Assembly: GCF_019428685.1 (NCBI RefSeq) | Contig: NZ_CP080095.1 | Span: 2,604,001 to 2,668,000, forward strand | Source: Paraburkholderia edwinii | Lineage (GTDB): Bacteria; Pseudomonadota; Gammaproteobacteria; Burkholderiales; Burkholderiaceae | DNA length: 64,000 bases | Direction of reading: 5' to 3' | Part shown: positions 33,818 through 43,805 of the stretch, one piece after another | Layout of the letters: the number at the start of each line of letters is the position of its first letter | Numbering within the stretch: position 1 is the stretch's first letter | Notes under the pieces: generated by a model | Told to the model about the DNA's origin: nothing | The model's input: the letters and a program-made list of their open reading frames with translations, nothing else | Database searches by the model: none | Made by a program: the position numbers and the translations under genes

Positions 33818-34702
33818 ATGTTCATGCATAACAGACGGTTGCAATACACGGTGCGCGTTGGCGTCACCAATCCCGGTCTCGCGAACCTGATGCTGGAGCA
33901 GTTCGGTGGCCCGCAGGGCGAACTCGCGGCCGCCATGCGCTATTTCACTCAGGCCGTAGCCGAAGAGGATCCGGGCCGCAAGGACATGCTGTACGACATT
34001 GCGACCGAGGAGCTCAGCCATCTGGAGATCATCGGTTCGATCGTCGCGATGCTCAACCGCGGCGCCAAAGGTGAGCTCGCCGAAGCAGTCGACGAGCAGG
34101 CGGAGCTGTACCGCAAGCTGAACAGTGCAGGCAATGACAGCCACGTTACGCAGCTGCTTTACGGCGGAGGCCCCCCGCTGACCAATTCGGGCGGTGTGCC
34201 CTGGACGGCGGCGTATATCGACACGATTGGCGAGCCGACCGCGGATCTGCGCTCGAACATCGCAGCGGAAGCGCGCGCGAAGATTGTCTATGAGCGGCTC
34301 ATCAATGTGACCGAAGACCCCGGCATCCGGGATGCGCTCGGCTTCCTGATGACACGCGAAATCGCGCATCAGAAGTCGTTCGAAAAAGCACTGTATGCGA
34401 TCACGCCGAACTTCCCGCCGGGAAAGATGCCGCCGGTGCCGGAATTCGCGAGCACCTACTTCAAGATGTCGCATGGCGGCGAGGCGGTCGAAGCACCGTG
34501 GAACAGCGGCACCGGCCTGTCAATGCAGGACGGGGAACCGGCGGTCGACGGCGGCGACGGCAACGCCTGGGTCGAGCTGGACGCGAGCGAGCAGACATCG
34601 CTCACCGCCATGGCCACACGTCTTCAGTCGGATCCGGAAAGTGACCCGACAACGGGGGCGGAACTGGGCAGCTCGGCGGCGCCCCCCGAGGACATCAAGT
34701 AA
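33818..34702 (+). CDS. Manganese catalase, copy 2
   Basis: A 294-residue dimanganese catalase, very close to the product of 7365-8273. It has the same ligand motifs (EELSHLEIIG, AEARAKIVYERL, REIAHQKSFEKAL) and the same Gly/Asp-rich tail, slightly shortened. AAGGAGG lies 6 nt before the ATG at 33818. Two DUF892 genes follow at 31 and 48 nt, forming an operon. Having both copies points to block duplication, or to import of one. Confidence 0.92.
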   Translation: MFMHNRRLQYTVRVGVTNPGLANLMLEQFGGPQGELAAAMRYFTQAVAEEDPGRKDMLYDIATEELSHLEIIGSIVAMLNRGAKGELAEAVDEQAELYRKLNSAGNDSHVTQLLYGGGPPLTNSGGVPWTAAYIDTIGEPTADLRSNIAAEARAKIVYERLINVTEDPGIRDALGFLMTREIAHQKSFEKALYAITPNFPPGKMPPVPEFASTYFKMSHGGEAVEAPWNSGTGLSMQDGEPAVDGGDGNAWVELDASEQTSLTAMATRLQSDPESDPTTGAELGSSAAPPEDIK

Positions 34703-34733
34703 CACTCACCCACCGCTGATGCCGGAGAAAGTT

Positions 34734-35243
34734 ATGACCACCCCTCAGGAACATCTGGTTGACTGGCTGCGCGACGCGTACGCCATGGAAAAGCAGGCTG
34801 AAACGATGTTGCGGGCCCAGTCGGGGCGCCTCGAGAATTACCCGCTGCTGCGCGGGCGAATTGACCAGCATATCGAGGAGACGCTTGCCCAGCAGCAGTT
34901 GCTGGAACAGTGTCTTGACCGCCTCGGCAGCAGCCCGTCAGCGATGAAGGACCTCACCGCGAGAGTGAGCGCGTTCATGCAGGGTGCGGGCGGGATGGCG
35001 GTCAGTGACGAGGTGGTCAAGGGCGGCATGGCGGGCTATGTGTTCGAACATGTCGAGATCGCCGCGTACACCGCTCTCATCGCCGCGGCCGATGCGGCGG
35101 GCGACGCGGAAACGCGGCGCGTCTGCCAGCAGATCCTCCCGCAGGAGATCGAGATGGCCCGCTGGCTGCTTGAGCACCTGCCGGAGACGGTGACGACGTT
35201 CATGACGCGCTCGGCCGCTGGCAGCGATGAGGCGAAACGCTGA
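34734..35243 (+). CDS. YciF-type ferritin-like protein (DUF892)
   Basis: A 169-residue DUF892 protein of a different branch from its neighbour: EHLVDWLRDAYAMEKQAETM at the start, RIDQHIEETLAQQQLLEQCL in the middle, YVFEHVEIAAYTALIAAADA and EIEMARWLLEHLPETV at the end. Glu/His positions for a metal pair are kept. The ATG at 34734 has GGAG upstream. Block 1 at 8.3 kb lacks this gene, so it was lost there or gained here. Confidence 0.85.
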   Translation: MTTPQEHLVDWLRDAYAMEKQAETMLRAQSGRLENYPLLRGRIDQHIEETLAQQQLLEQCLDRLGSSPSAMKDLTARVSAFMQGAGGMAVSDEVVKGGMAGYVFEHVEIAAYTALIAAADAAGDAETRRVCQQILPQEIEMARWLLEHLPETVTTFMTRSAAGSDEAKR

Positions 35244-35291
35244 CGACCCGCCAAAGACCCTTCGCTTGAATTGTTTCTGGAGAACGCAACC

Positions 35292-35786
35292 ATGACTACC
35301 AAGACCGTCAAAGACCTGTTTATCCATTCGCTATCGGACATCTACAGCGCCGAAAAGCAGATGACCAAGTCGCTGCCGCAGATGGCTCGCGCAGCGACAA
35401 ACGAGGAACTGAGCGCCGCCTTCATGACCCACCTGGAAGAGACGCAAGGCCAGATCGAGCGGATCGACCAGCTGGTCGAAGGCGCCGGTATCCGGCTCAA
35501 ACGTGTCAAATGCGTCGCGATGGAAGGACTCGTGGAAGAAGGACGCGAGGAGATCGAGGAGATCGAAAGAGGACCGGTGCTCGACACGGCGCTGATCGCG
35601 GCAGCACAAAAAGCCGAGCATTATGAGATTGCTTCATACGGCTCGCTCATTGCGCTCGCGAAGCAGCTTGGCGAGAACGACGCGGTCAGACTGCTTGGGG
35701 AAACCCTGAAGGAAGAGAAGGCGACCGACGAAAAGCTCTCGCTGCTGGCCGAGCAGAAACTGGCAGCAGAAGCACTGGGCAAGTAG
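35292..35786 (+). CDS. YciE/YciF-type ferritin-like protein (DUF892), copy 2
   Basis: A 164-residue protein nearly identical in plan to the product of 8324-8818 (VKDLFIHSLSDIYSAEKQMT; FMTHLEETQGQIERIDQL; KAEHYEIASYGSLIALAKQL). The start at 35292 has GGAG upstream. It ends at TAG, immediately followed by the AGGAG of a tiny downstream frame, so translation may be coupled. Stress-related function as for copy 1. Confidence 0.88.
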   Translation: MTTKTVKDLFIHSLSDIYSAEKQMTKSLPQMARAATNEELSAAFMTHLEETQGQIERIDQLVEGAGIRLKRVKCVAMEGLVEEGREEIEEIERGPVLDTALIAAAQKAEHYEIASYGSLIALAKQLGENDAVRLLGETLKEEKATDEKLSLLAEQKLAAEALGK

Positions 35787-35794
35787 GAGTCCGT

Positions 35795-35938
35795 ATGCGG
35801 CAGTTACGTCCCTCTCCCGCAGCTGTCCATACGGCACCCATCCACACTTGGACCGCGAACCGTATCAGGCGCGCGCTGCTCGCCTATCAGGTCGGCGTCT
35901 GGGTGCTGGCGATCTTCATCTCGTGTCAGGTGGGGTAG
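35795..35938 (+). CDS. Very small membrane peptide (tentative)
   Basis: A 47-codon frame starting 9 nt after the YciE gene, with AGGAG 5 nt before the ATG. The N-terminal half is polar (RQLRPSPAAVHTAPIHTW), the C-terminal half a single hydrophobic helix (LLAYQVGVWVLAIFISC). Position, ribosome site and composition favour a real one-pass peptide, but no relative is known to me. Confidence 0.4.
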   Translation: MRQLRPSPAAVHTAPIHTWTANRIRRALLAYQVGVWVLAIFISCQVG

Positions 35939-35942
35939 CGCC

Positions 35943-36541
35943 ATGGAACGGATGCCGCTCGGGGCGCTACGGCCGACACAGATGACGGTCGGCATGGATT
36001 ACGTCGAAGCCAAGGCGCTGATTACCGCGCGTTTGCCCGGCGACGAGCTCGAACGCTTCATGACAGCGCATGCCATCAGGATTGCACTCGGGCCAGACGG
36101 TGAGGCGTTTATCGTTGACCATCACCACTGGGCACGCGCGTGGTACGACCTCGGCTATCTGGATGCGCCGGTCACCCTTGTCGCGGACTTCGGTGGCACA
36201 GGACGCGAACAGTTCTGGCAAAAATGGAGCGCAAAGGCCGGGTGCATCCATTCGACGCGAGCGGCAAGCGTCACGGCGTTGAAGCACTGCCTCTGAGCAT
36301 CGCGGGGCTTACCGACGATCCGTTCCATAGCCTCGCGGCCTTTGCGCGGCGGGCGGGCGCCTATCGCAAGCCGAAACGCGCTTATGCCAGTTTCGTGTGG
36401 GCCGACTTTCTGCGCCAGCATGTCCCGTTTGCCGGCAGCGGCAGAGGGGCCTTTTCGCTGGCGCTGGTGCAGTCAATCAGTGTTGCACGTAGCAAGGCGG
36501 CGGCAGCGATGCCGGGCTATATCGCTCAGAAAAGGCGCTGA
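35943..36541 (+). pseudogene. ParB-like (ParBc_2) protein gene, frameshifted
   Basis: The first frame gives a ParB-like core (QMTVGMDYVEAKALITARLP, AFIVDHHHWARAWYDLGY) up to FWQK. It then breaks at a run of five A near 36220 where six would keep frame. The next frame continues the family sequence: MERKGRVHPFDASGKRH, LADDP-like LTDDPFHSLAAFARRAGAYR, YASFVWADFLRQHVPF, to the stop at 36541. One missing A explains the break. Proteins of this small ParB-like type occur singly and have no proven role in partition. Confidence 0.75.
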
Positions 36542-36659
36542 ATGCGATTGCGGATCGAGCCGCAATGGAACGCTTCGCGTGCCGTCTGTCCCAACCTCAC
36601 TCAGCAATTGACGCGGCCCGGTGCCTGACATCGAAGGACCCGAGGTCTTGCCACGGCGA

Positions 36660-36922
36660 GAATGGCTGCGAGCAGCGGTGCGCGTCTGATGCTGATCGCG
36701 CGCAACCAGCAGGCGCTTCAGGCTCTCGCGCAGGAATTATCTGGCAAGGGTGCGGACATCGACTTTGCGGTCGCGGACGTCAGCGATTCCGGCCAGTTGC
36801 AGATGGCGGCGACCGGACCATTGCCCGTTTCGGCGGCTTCGACACCTGGATCAACAACGCGGGATTTTCGATCTATGGCCGATGTCTTGATGTGCCCGTC
36901 AGCCAGCAGAGGGAGCTGTCCT
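36660..36922 (+). pseudogene. Short-chain dehydrogenase fragment
   Basis: A piece of an SDR gene: AASSGARLMLIARNQQALQA, LSGKGADIDFAVADVSD in one frame, then, after a frame change near 36810, FGGFDTWINNAGFSIYGRCL. The Gly-rich cofactor loop and the catalytic Tyr-Lys are both gone. It sits between the broken ParB-like gene and the Hsp20 cluster and is clearly a relic. Confidence 0.75.
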
Positions 36923-37354
36923 GCAGCCCGCGAGACCGCTGAGCGCGAGCGCGTAAATGCGCCCGCCGCACCCGCCGGGTCTCGCGCCTGAGCCGCAGCA
37001 ATCGGTGTAGCAATGCGGCGCGTGGATCTTCCGGCCGGTTTCGCTGTCATCTGCAATGGCCGAAGGGATCGCCTGATGCCGCCTTGAAGTAGCCGGCCGC
37101 GCGTGCGACAAGGAGTCCGCGCGACGCGCGCTATCTGCGAGGCCATGTCACGGGTCAAGTGTCGCACTACCCAAGGGCCCCCTGGAGTTGAAACGCCTGA
37201 GTGGGAAGCCACCGAGTCGAGCGCAGCAGCACGCTGTGCCAGTCCCGTGATCAGCTCCGTATCTGATTTCACGTGTCCTCCAGTCGCAGTCTTGTTCCGC
37301 CGTGATGCCCGAAACCGGCGAAAAATTTTCAAGGTGCGCCGCCTACTTTTGCCC
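36923..37354. other. Intergenic, decayed sequence
   Basis: About 430 nt between the SDR relic and the Hsp20 promoter, with no credible gene. A GCGAGACC/GGTCTCGC inverted pair with about 40 nt between the arms lies at its left end, of unknown meaning. Confidence 0.4.
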
Positions 37355-37382
37355 CTTGAAATCCTCGCCCGAGCGTCTATCT
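37355..37382 (+). promoter_or_regulatory. Sigma-32-like promoter of hsp20 pair 2
   Basis: CTTGAAA (37355-37361), 13 nt, then GTCTATCT (37375-37382). The -35 matches the heat-shock consensus; the -10 is weaker than in the other two copies. The leader to the ATG at 37517 shares blocks with the other hsp20 leaders. Confidence 0.6.
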
Positions 37383-37485
37383 TTGGTTTCGCTCAGGCAG
37401 ACGCGCGGCTCGCAACACCCCGTGCGCTGCGTGTTTCGATTTGTTTTGCCAAATGGCAGGCGAACTGGAGCGCGTAGGCCCGTTC

Positions 37486-37514
37486 GCCTCCCGTATCATT
37501 CGAGGAGAACTACA
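37486..37514 (+). promoter_or_regulatory. Candidate RNA-thermometer hairpin over the hsp20 ribosome site
   Basis: In the transcript GUUCGCCUC can pair with GAGGAGAAC at 8 of 9 positions (one G-A mismatch), around an 11-nt loop. The stem covers the whole Shine-Dalgarno GAGGAG of the hsp20 gene at 37517. This resembles ROSE-type thermometers, which open on heating. It is a hand-drawn fold, not computed. Confidence 0.4.
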
Positions 37515-37516
37515 TC

Positions 37517-37957
37517 ATGAGCGATCTCTACTCCGGATCTGACCTCTTCGGCGAGTTCGACCGACTGCAACGGCAGATGGCGAACTTCTTCGGTACTTTC
37601 CCCTCCAGCCTTCGGGCGAGCCGCTTCGGCGCGTTCCCCCCGCTCAACATTGGCGCTACCGACGAGTCGATCGAGATCGTCGCCTTTGCACCCGGCATCA
37701 ATGCGGCGGAACTTGACGTATCCATAGACAAAGGTCTGCTGACCATCAGCGGTGAGCGCAAGCCGGCACAGCCGGATACCGGCGAGGACACGCGTCTGTA
37801 TGCGCAGGAGCGTTTCCGTGGTGCGTTCCGGCGGGTGATCGAACTGCCTGAGAACGCCGATCCCGACAAGGTTCAGGCGCGCTACGAGAATGGCTGCCTG
37901 TCGATCACTATCGGCAAGCGCGAATCCTCGAAGCCTCGCGCGATTACCGTGCAGTAA
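37517..37957 (+). CDS. Hsp20/alpha-crystallin small heat-shock protein
   Basis: A 146-residue Hsp20, closest to the product of 9557-9994 (SDLFGEFDRLQRQMANFFGT; IEIVAFAPGINAAELDVSID; RFRGAFRRVIELPENADPDK; SSKPRAITVQ). The alpha-crystallin domain covers about residues 45-135. GAGGAG precedes the ATG, inside the proposed hairpin. The partner gene follows 15 nt later. Expected heat-induced from the promoter at 37355. Confidence 0.93.
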   Translation: MSDLYSGSDLFGEFDRLQRQMANFFGTFPSSLRASRFGAFPPLNIGATDESIEIVAFAPGINAAELDVSIDKGLLTISGERKPAQPDTGEDTRLYAQERFRGAFRRVIELPENADPDKVQARYENGCLSITIGKRESSKPRAITVQ

Positions 37958-37972
37958 CCCCAGGAGCCGAAA

Positions 37973-38380
37973 ATGAGCGATACCACTGAACTGAGCAAAC
38001 GCGACCCGTCGGCCGTCACGCGCGCCGGGCACGAGCCGTCCGGGCGACGGATGACGATTACTGCTGCCGTCGATATCTACGAGGACAGTCAGGGCGTCAC
38101 ACTTTGGGCCGACCTGCCAGGAGTTACCCGGGACAAGCTTGATGTGCAGGTCCATGACGGCAATCTCGCCATCGAGGCTGAGGCTGTCGTGCCGACACCG
38201 GCAAATCTGCGGCTCCAGCATGCCGAGGTCCGTGAGCCGCGCTTTGCGCGCACGTTCACGCTCTCCCCGGACTTCGACACATCGAAGATCGAGGCCAATC
38301 TGAAGGACGGCGTACTGAAGCTCACGATCCCACGCCGGGACGAGGCGCGCCCGCGGCGGATCGAAGTGCGTACAGGCTGA
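37973..38380 (+). CDS. Hsp20/alpha-crystallin protein, second of pair 2
   Basis: A 135-residue Hsp20 matching the product of 10007-10414 (ITAAVDIYEDSQGVTLWADL; LPGVTRDKLDVQVHDGNLAI; GVLKLTIPRRDEARPRRIEV). It has the same two-subclass pairing as in block 1. CAGGAG lies 8 nt before the ATG. The two subunits probably assemble together or share clients; this is inferred from tandem conservation in both blocks. Confidence 0.92.
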   Translation: MSDTTELSKRDPSAVTRAGHEPSGRRMTITAAVDIYEDSQGVTLWADLPGVTRDKLDVQVHDGNLAIEAEAVVPTPANLRLQHAEVREPRFARTFTLSPDFDTSKIEANLKDGVLKLTIPRRDEARPRRIEVRTG

Positions 38381-38719
38381 AAGTCGACACGTGGGGCAGC
38401 GACGGCAGGAAGCACAGCCGGTGGCGTCTGCCTGACTGCCCCATCCGACAGCCGAGGCCCGAATGAGCCAGTCGTTCCGGGTTGCCCGTGGCCGGGATCG
38501 TGACGGCCGATTGCGCTGCACAACATCCACGACGGTGCTCACCGCCGCATAAGCGCGGCGCGATGCGCTGTCTTGCGCCCGTCAGGCGGATTGGAAAGTG
38601 AACAGTCGCGGGCGCGAGCGCAGTGTGGTCCCGGGGCCCGGTCCGGACGTTGGCGGTGGAAAAGCAGCGGTGCCGTCACCGGGATACGGCTCTCCTGCCA
38701 GCTTCCAGAGGAGGAAACG

Positions 38720-39289
38720 ATGAAACCCGATCCAAGAAAGTGGAATCCCTTCAAGTTCCTTCGCGGGGATGTCCGCAAGTCCGATGCGGACAGCGCGGAG
38801 AGCGCGCCGGCGGCCGAAAAGGAACAATGGTGGGCCTTCCTGCCCGACACTGCGCGATTGTTCTCACGAGAGCCATGGCGCGCAGTGGAGGATTTTTTTC
38901 ACGACCCGTTTGCAGGCCGTAGCGCGCTCGAGCGATGGTTCGGCGACTTCAGCTCATCGCGCTTCCAGCCGCGCATCGACGTCGTCGATGAGGGGCCCGT
39001 GCTGCGCGTGACCGCGGAACTGCCCGGGATGGATCGCGACGATTTGAAGGTGAGCGTCGAGGACGGCGCAATCGTGTTGCGCGGGGAGAAAAAGCAGGAT
39101 GTGCGAAGCGAGGAAAACGGCTGCTACCGGCTGGAGCGTGCTCATGGACGCTTCGTGCGCACGATCCCGATGCCCGACTACGCCGATCCGGGACGCGCCC
39201 TGGCAAAGTTCGACAACGGGGTACTCACGTTGACCGTGCCGAAAACAGAGCCGGCACCGTCCACGAGTCGCACAATCGATATCGGCTAG
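38720..39289 (+). CDS. Hsp20-family protein, long N-terminal arm
   Basis: A 189-residue protein. Residues 1-85 form an unusual Trp- and charge-rich arm (WNPFKFLRGDVRKSDADSAE, AFLPDTARLFSREPWRAVED). The alpha-crystallin domain follows (RIDVVDEGPVLRVTAELPGM, DAIVLRGEKKQD-like strands, FDNGVLTLTVPKTEPAPS). GAGGAGGAAAC sits just before the ATG at 38720. No sigma-32 motif was seen in its own 340-nt upstream region, so it may read through from the pair. The tRNA-Lys gene follows 43 nt later. Confidence 0.9.
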   Translation: MKPDPRKWNPFKFLRGDVRKSDADSAESAPAAEKEQWWAFLPDTARLFSREPWRAVEDFFHDPFAGRSALERWFGDFSSSRFQPRIDVVDEGPVLRVTAELPGMDRDDLKVSVEDGAIVLRGEKKQDVRSEENGCYRLERAHGRFVRTIPMPDYADPGRALAKFDNGVLTLTVPKTEPAPSTSRTIDIG

Positions 39290-39332
39290 GGCGAGCATGC
39301 GAAGCGCCATGGCGGCGGACGAGAATAGGACT

Positions 39333-39405
39333 GGGCCGTTAGCTCAGCTGGTAGAGCAGCGGACTTTTAATCCGTTGGTCACTGGTTCGAATCCAGTACG
39401 GCCCA
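39333..39405 (+). tRNA. tRNA-Lys (UUU)
   Basis: A 73-nt cloverleaf. The acceptor arms GGGCCGT and ACGGCCC pair perfectly. The D-arm AGCTCAGCTGGTAGAGC, anticodon loop CTTTTAA (anticodon TTT) and T-arm CTGGTTCGAATCCAG are standard. The discriminator base is A at 39405, and the 3' CCA is not encoded. Such tRNA genes are common island integration sites; a ParB-like relic abuts the 3' end. Confidence 0.95.
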
Positions 39406-39783
39406 CATGAAAGCACGCATCTGATGCCACCCGGCAAAGGTCGACGCATATCGCACGGCGTGGTCCATCGAACCGCGTTCAATCTCACACCAGAATTCCT
39501 GATAGCGGGCACCGAGACGTCGGGCCGCCTCATAGCGGTGAAAGTGACTGGCAAGCCAGAAGTGGCAGCCATCAAAGAAGACTTTCATTGCCGGCCGCGC
39601 CGCGCGCATGGAACCGCTGCGGACGGCAGCCATGGCTTCCTGCAACGCGGCATCGTCGAACGATGCCTCACGGTTAAACTCAACGTCAACCGAGAGCTGC
39701 AAGAACTTGAGGTAGTCCAGACTGAGCACGCCAGCAGGTAGTCGGGCTGACGGGTGGGCAGGCAGATGAGGAGAGCCGGGCAT
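39379..39783 (-). pseudogene. ParB-N-like protein remnant fused into the tRNA-Lys 3' end
   Basis: The frame carries a ParB-like nuclease-type core: ASFDDAALQEAMAAVRSGSM, MKVFFDGCHFWLASHFHRYE, AARRLGARYQEF. It normally continues further, but here it runs into the tRNA gene (ending A-V-L-D-S-N-Q, the usual signature of a read-through tRNA) and stops inside it. The C-terminus is therefore lost. It looks like the left-over edge of an element inserted at the tRNA. Confidence 0.65.
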
Positions 39784-39871
39784 CGCGATGTCAGGCTATT
39801 CTGGGTAACGATAAAGACGGAAAGCCTGTCCGTGCCGGGCTTTCCCTTCCGGCCGGACCAGCCAGCCCGGT

Positions 39872-40126
39872 TCACTCGCCAGCCATGAGATGGCGAATCA
39901 CAAGTGCGGGGTCAGCGATATCCAGAATGAGCCTGCGCATGATTCGCCGACGCATATGTTCCTCGTCGAGGGTCCAGGGCGCCCCCTTCTCGCTGAGATA
40001 ACGCGCGAGGGCGTCCTGGTTGTCCAGTCCGGCGGGAAGATCGAGGCGCACAGCAAGGAGTCCCGCCACGACGTCGTCGATCTCGACTTCAAGCGGCTTC
40101 GTATCAATGTAGAGCTTCAGTTTCAT
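39872..40126 (-). CDS. Small hypothetical protein downstream of groEL
   Basis: An 84-residue protein (MKLKLYIDTKPLEVEIDDVV, LDNQDALARYLSEKGAPWTL, RRIMRRLILDIADPALVIRH). It begins 106 nt after the groEL stop on the same strand and may be read from the groESL promoter. It has mixed alpha/beta composition with no signal or known motif. The spacing and a hairpin in the gap could also mean separate transcription. Confidence 0.6.
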   Translation of the reverse strand: MKLKLYIDTKPLEVEIDDVVAGLLAVRLDLPAGLDNQDALARYLSEKGAPWTLDEEHMRRRIMRRLILDIADPALVIRHLMAGE

Positions 40127-40184
40127 GGTCGTTCACGCGCAAAAAGCGGCGCCGCGCGACGCAGACCGCGGGCACCGGGCCAAT

Positions 40185-40213
40185 TGCACCGGCCGCGACT
40201 GTTGGCCGGTGCA
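40185..40213. terminator. Hairpin after groEL
   Basis: Perfect 10-bp stem TGCACCGGCC (40185-40194) with GGCCGGTGCA (40204-40213) and a 9-nt loop, 20 nt beyond the groEL stop. No T-run follows directly. It may attenuate rather than fully end groESL transcription. Confidence 0.5.
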
Positions 40214-40232
40214 TTCAGGAAACGCCGCTGGA

Positions 40233-42249
<2,017 letters not shown>

Positions 42250-42356
42250 TTCCATCTCCTGAGCGATTAAAGGATCACCAATAAGGGAATCCGGCTGCGG
42301 GTACGGGGGCATGGGGGAAGCCTCCGCGCAGCCGAGCCAATGTCTGGCGGAAAGCG

Positions 42357-42385
42357 AAATAGAGGCGCGCATCGCGCCCTTCAAG
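42357..42385 (-). promoter_or_regulatory. Sigma-32-like promoter of groESL
   Basis: On the minus strand CTTGAAG (42385-42379), 14 nt, then CTCTATTT (42364-42357), close to the heat-shock consensus. It lies about 108 nt upstream of groES. No CIRCE element (TTAGCACTC inverted repeat) was seen, so HrcA control is unlikely. Confidence 0.55.
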
Positions 42386-42419
42386 TGGGCTTGAAACCGG
42401 CTCTTTGTAACAAATTGTT

Positions 42420-43058
42420 TCAACGTGAGAGCAGGATGCGATGAACGCTGCCGAGGCGATAAACCGTACGCCCACGCCCGTCAGGCCGGCGTGGCGCTGG
42501 TGAAACCGGACACGGTGGCCGACGTCCGCCGTCGGCATCCAGGGTGTCGTCCGGTTCGTTGGGCGTGTCCCACAGGCCGCCCTTGACGGGGCGGAAGAGC
42601 CAGCGCAGATACCCTCTGCTCGCGGCAAGCTGCATCAGGTCTTCTCGATCCGTATCGTCACCGAGAAGCTGCTCATCGCGAGTCCTGTACTCGCCGTAGT
42701 CGCCGAACGCCTGCCTGCAGGCGAGCGCCTCGGCAGCGCTTGCACCGATCACGTTGCAGCCGCGCTGCTCGACGCGTTCGACCTCCCACGCGCCGGACTG
42801 CCAGGCAGCGTCCAGCAGCATGGCGTCCACGGTCTCGAAGCTGTGCCAGGGCGCATCGAGCTGCACGGTCGAGCCCGGAACCGGTCGTGGCGGTAACTCG
42901 ATGCCGGGCAGGACAAGCGGCGTTGCGCGCCGGAATCCGTGCCAGTGAAGGATTGCGATGAGCGGTGTATTCACCTGCGCTGCCGCCGTCACGGTGACGG
43001 CAAAGAGCGGCAGGCGCACTGTGTCGATCTGCTCCTTAAGCCTGTCGAAAAGGTCCAT
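42420..43058 (-). CDS. Hypothetical protein, heat-shock cluster
   Basis: A 212-residue protein. The ATG at 43058 has GAGGC upstream; longer frames run into the hsp20 promoter. The N-terminal part reads [20 protein letters not shown] and [20 protein letters not shown]. The middle holds [20 protein letters not shown] and [21 protein letters not shown] recall similar Burkholderia proteins with loose annotations but know no function. The C-terminal 40 residues are low in complexity. It is upstream of groESL on the same strand. Confidence 0.65.
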   Translation of the reverse strand: MDLFDRLKEQIDTVRLPLFAVTVTAAAQVNTPLIAILHWHGFRRATPLVLPGIELPPRPVPGSTVQLDAPWHSFETVDAMLLDAAWQSGAWEVERVEQRGCNVIGASAAEALACRQAFGDYGEYRTRDEQLLGDDTDREDLMQLAASRGYLRWLFRPVKGGLWDTPNEPDDTLDADGGRRPPCPVSPAPRRPDGRGRTVYRLGSVHRILLSR

Positions 43059-43089
43059 GAAGCCTCCCGATTGACATGTTGCAGGGCCT

Positions 43090-43117
43090 CTTGAAATTTC
43101 CGTTACGTGCGCCATTT
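43090..43117 (+). promoter_or_regulatory. Sigma-32-like promoter of a broken hsp20
   Basis: CTTGAAA (43090-43096), 13 nt, then CGCCATTT (43110-43117), nearly the heat-shock consensus. The leader after it carries the same conserved blocks as the other hsp20 leaders. The promoter now drives only a truncated hsp20 and the small gene behind it. Confidence 0.65.
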
Positions 43118-43253
43118 TACGCATCGCTCAGGCAGTCGCGATAAGCGCTGCGTGTTTCGATTTGTTTGTCGGCGGGGCTTCCCACGGGCAGACGGACTGG
43201 AGCGCGTGGTCCAGTTCGCCTTCGTGAGCGGCCCCGGTTCCAGGGAGCCAGTC

Positions 43254-43443
43254 ATGAGCGATCTCTTCAGCGCCGGTCTGCTGGGCGAATTCGATCGTCT
43301 GCAACGGCAGATGGCCAGGGTCTTCGCGGGCTTTCACGCAAGCGTGCGCGCCACGCGCAGCGAAACCTTTTCACCCGTCAGTGCAGCACCGACGACAGCG
43401 TAGAAAGATGGTCGCGTTTGCGCCTGGACTCCTTCCGGCAGCA
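43254..43443 (+). pseudogene. Hsp20 remnant (truncated, frameshifted)
   Basis: Starts like the other Hsp20 genes (MSDLFSAGLLGEFDRLQRQM, ARVFAGFHASVRATRS), then stops at codon 50 (TAG at 43401). In a second frame the family sequence goes on: STDDSVE, and after another shift MVAFAPGLLPAA. The rest of the alpha-crystallin domain is missing. The good promoter and ribosome site show it was once an active gene. Confidence 0.85.
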
Positions 43444-43496
43444 TTTTTCTTGCACCGTGCCCCTGTTTGCGGGGCCATGTCTTACAGGAGACGAAA

Positions 43497-43805
43497 ATGC
43501 TCAGCCCGCACGAATTTGCGACACTGATGCTGGTTCGTCAGGCGCCGGACCAGCTCGACATGGACCGCGCCGAACTCGACACGCTGCTCGAACGTCAGCT
43601 GGTCATGCTCGAACATTGCGGCAAGGGCGCACGCCGCGCATACCTGACCGGGAAGGGCCGAACGTTCCTCGACGCGCTACAAGCGGTGAGCGCAATACCT
43701 CGAAGCCAGAAGACCAGCCGCGCTGGCGGTGGGGCAAGGCCAAGCCCGTCCCCCACGCCGGGCAGCCAACCGACGGACAGCGTAGAGCCGCGACATGCAG
43801 GCTGA
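43497..43805 (+). CDS. Small hypothetical protein behind the hsp20 remnant
   Basis: A 102-residue protein with AGGAG 7 nt before the ATG at 43497. The first 75 residues resemble a small helical domain (SPHEFATLMLVRQAPDQLDM, LDTLLERQLVMLEHCGKGAR, YLTGKGRTFLDALQAV), perhaps winged-helix-like from the late strand pattern. The tail is Ser/Pro/Gly-rich. It may be expressed from the heat-shock promoter at 43090. Function unknown. Confidence 0.6.
   Translation: MLSPHEFATLMLVRQAPDQLDMDRAELDTLLERQLVMLEHCGKGARRAYLTGKGRTFLDALQAVSAIPRSQKTSRAGGGARPSPSPTPGSQPTDSVEPRHAG

Noticed and set aside
36200..36240. Programmed -1 frameshift in the ParB-like gene
   Set aside because: Only the A-site codon could re-pair well after slipping; no heptamer or downstream structure supports programming, so mutation is simpler.
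36718..37332. 204-codon minus-strand frame between the SDR relic and hsp20
   Set aside because: No ribosome site, Arg/Ala-rich shadow composition, and it runs opposite to recognisable SDR fragments.
42250..42420. CIRCE element before groES
   Set aside because: No TTAGCACTC/GAGTGCTAA inverted repeat is present; the sigma-32-like motif is the better explanation.
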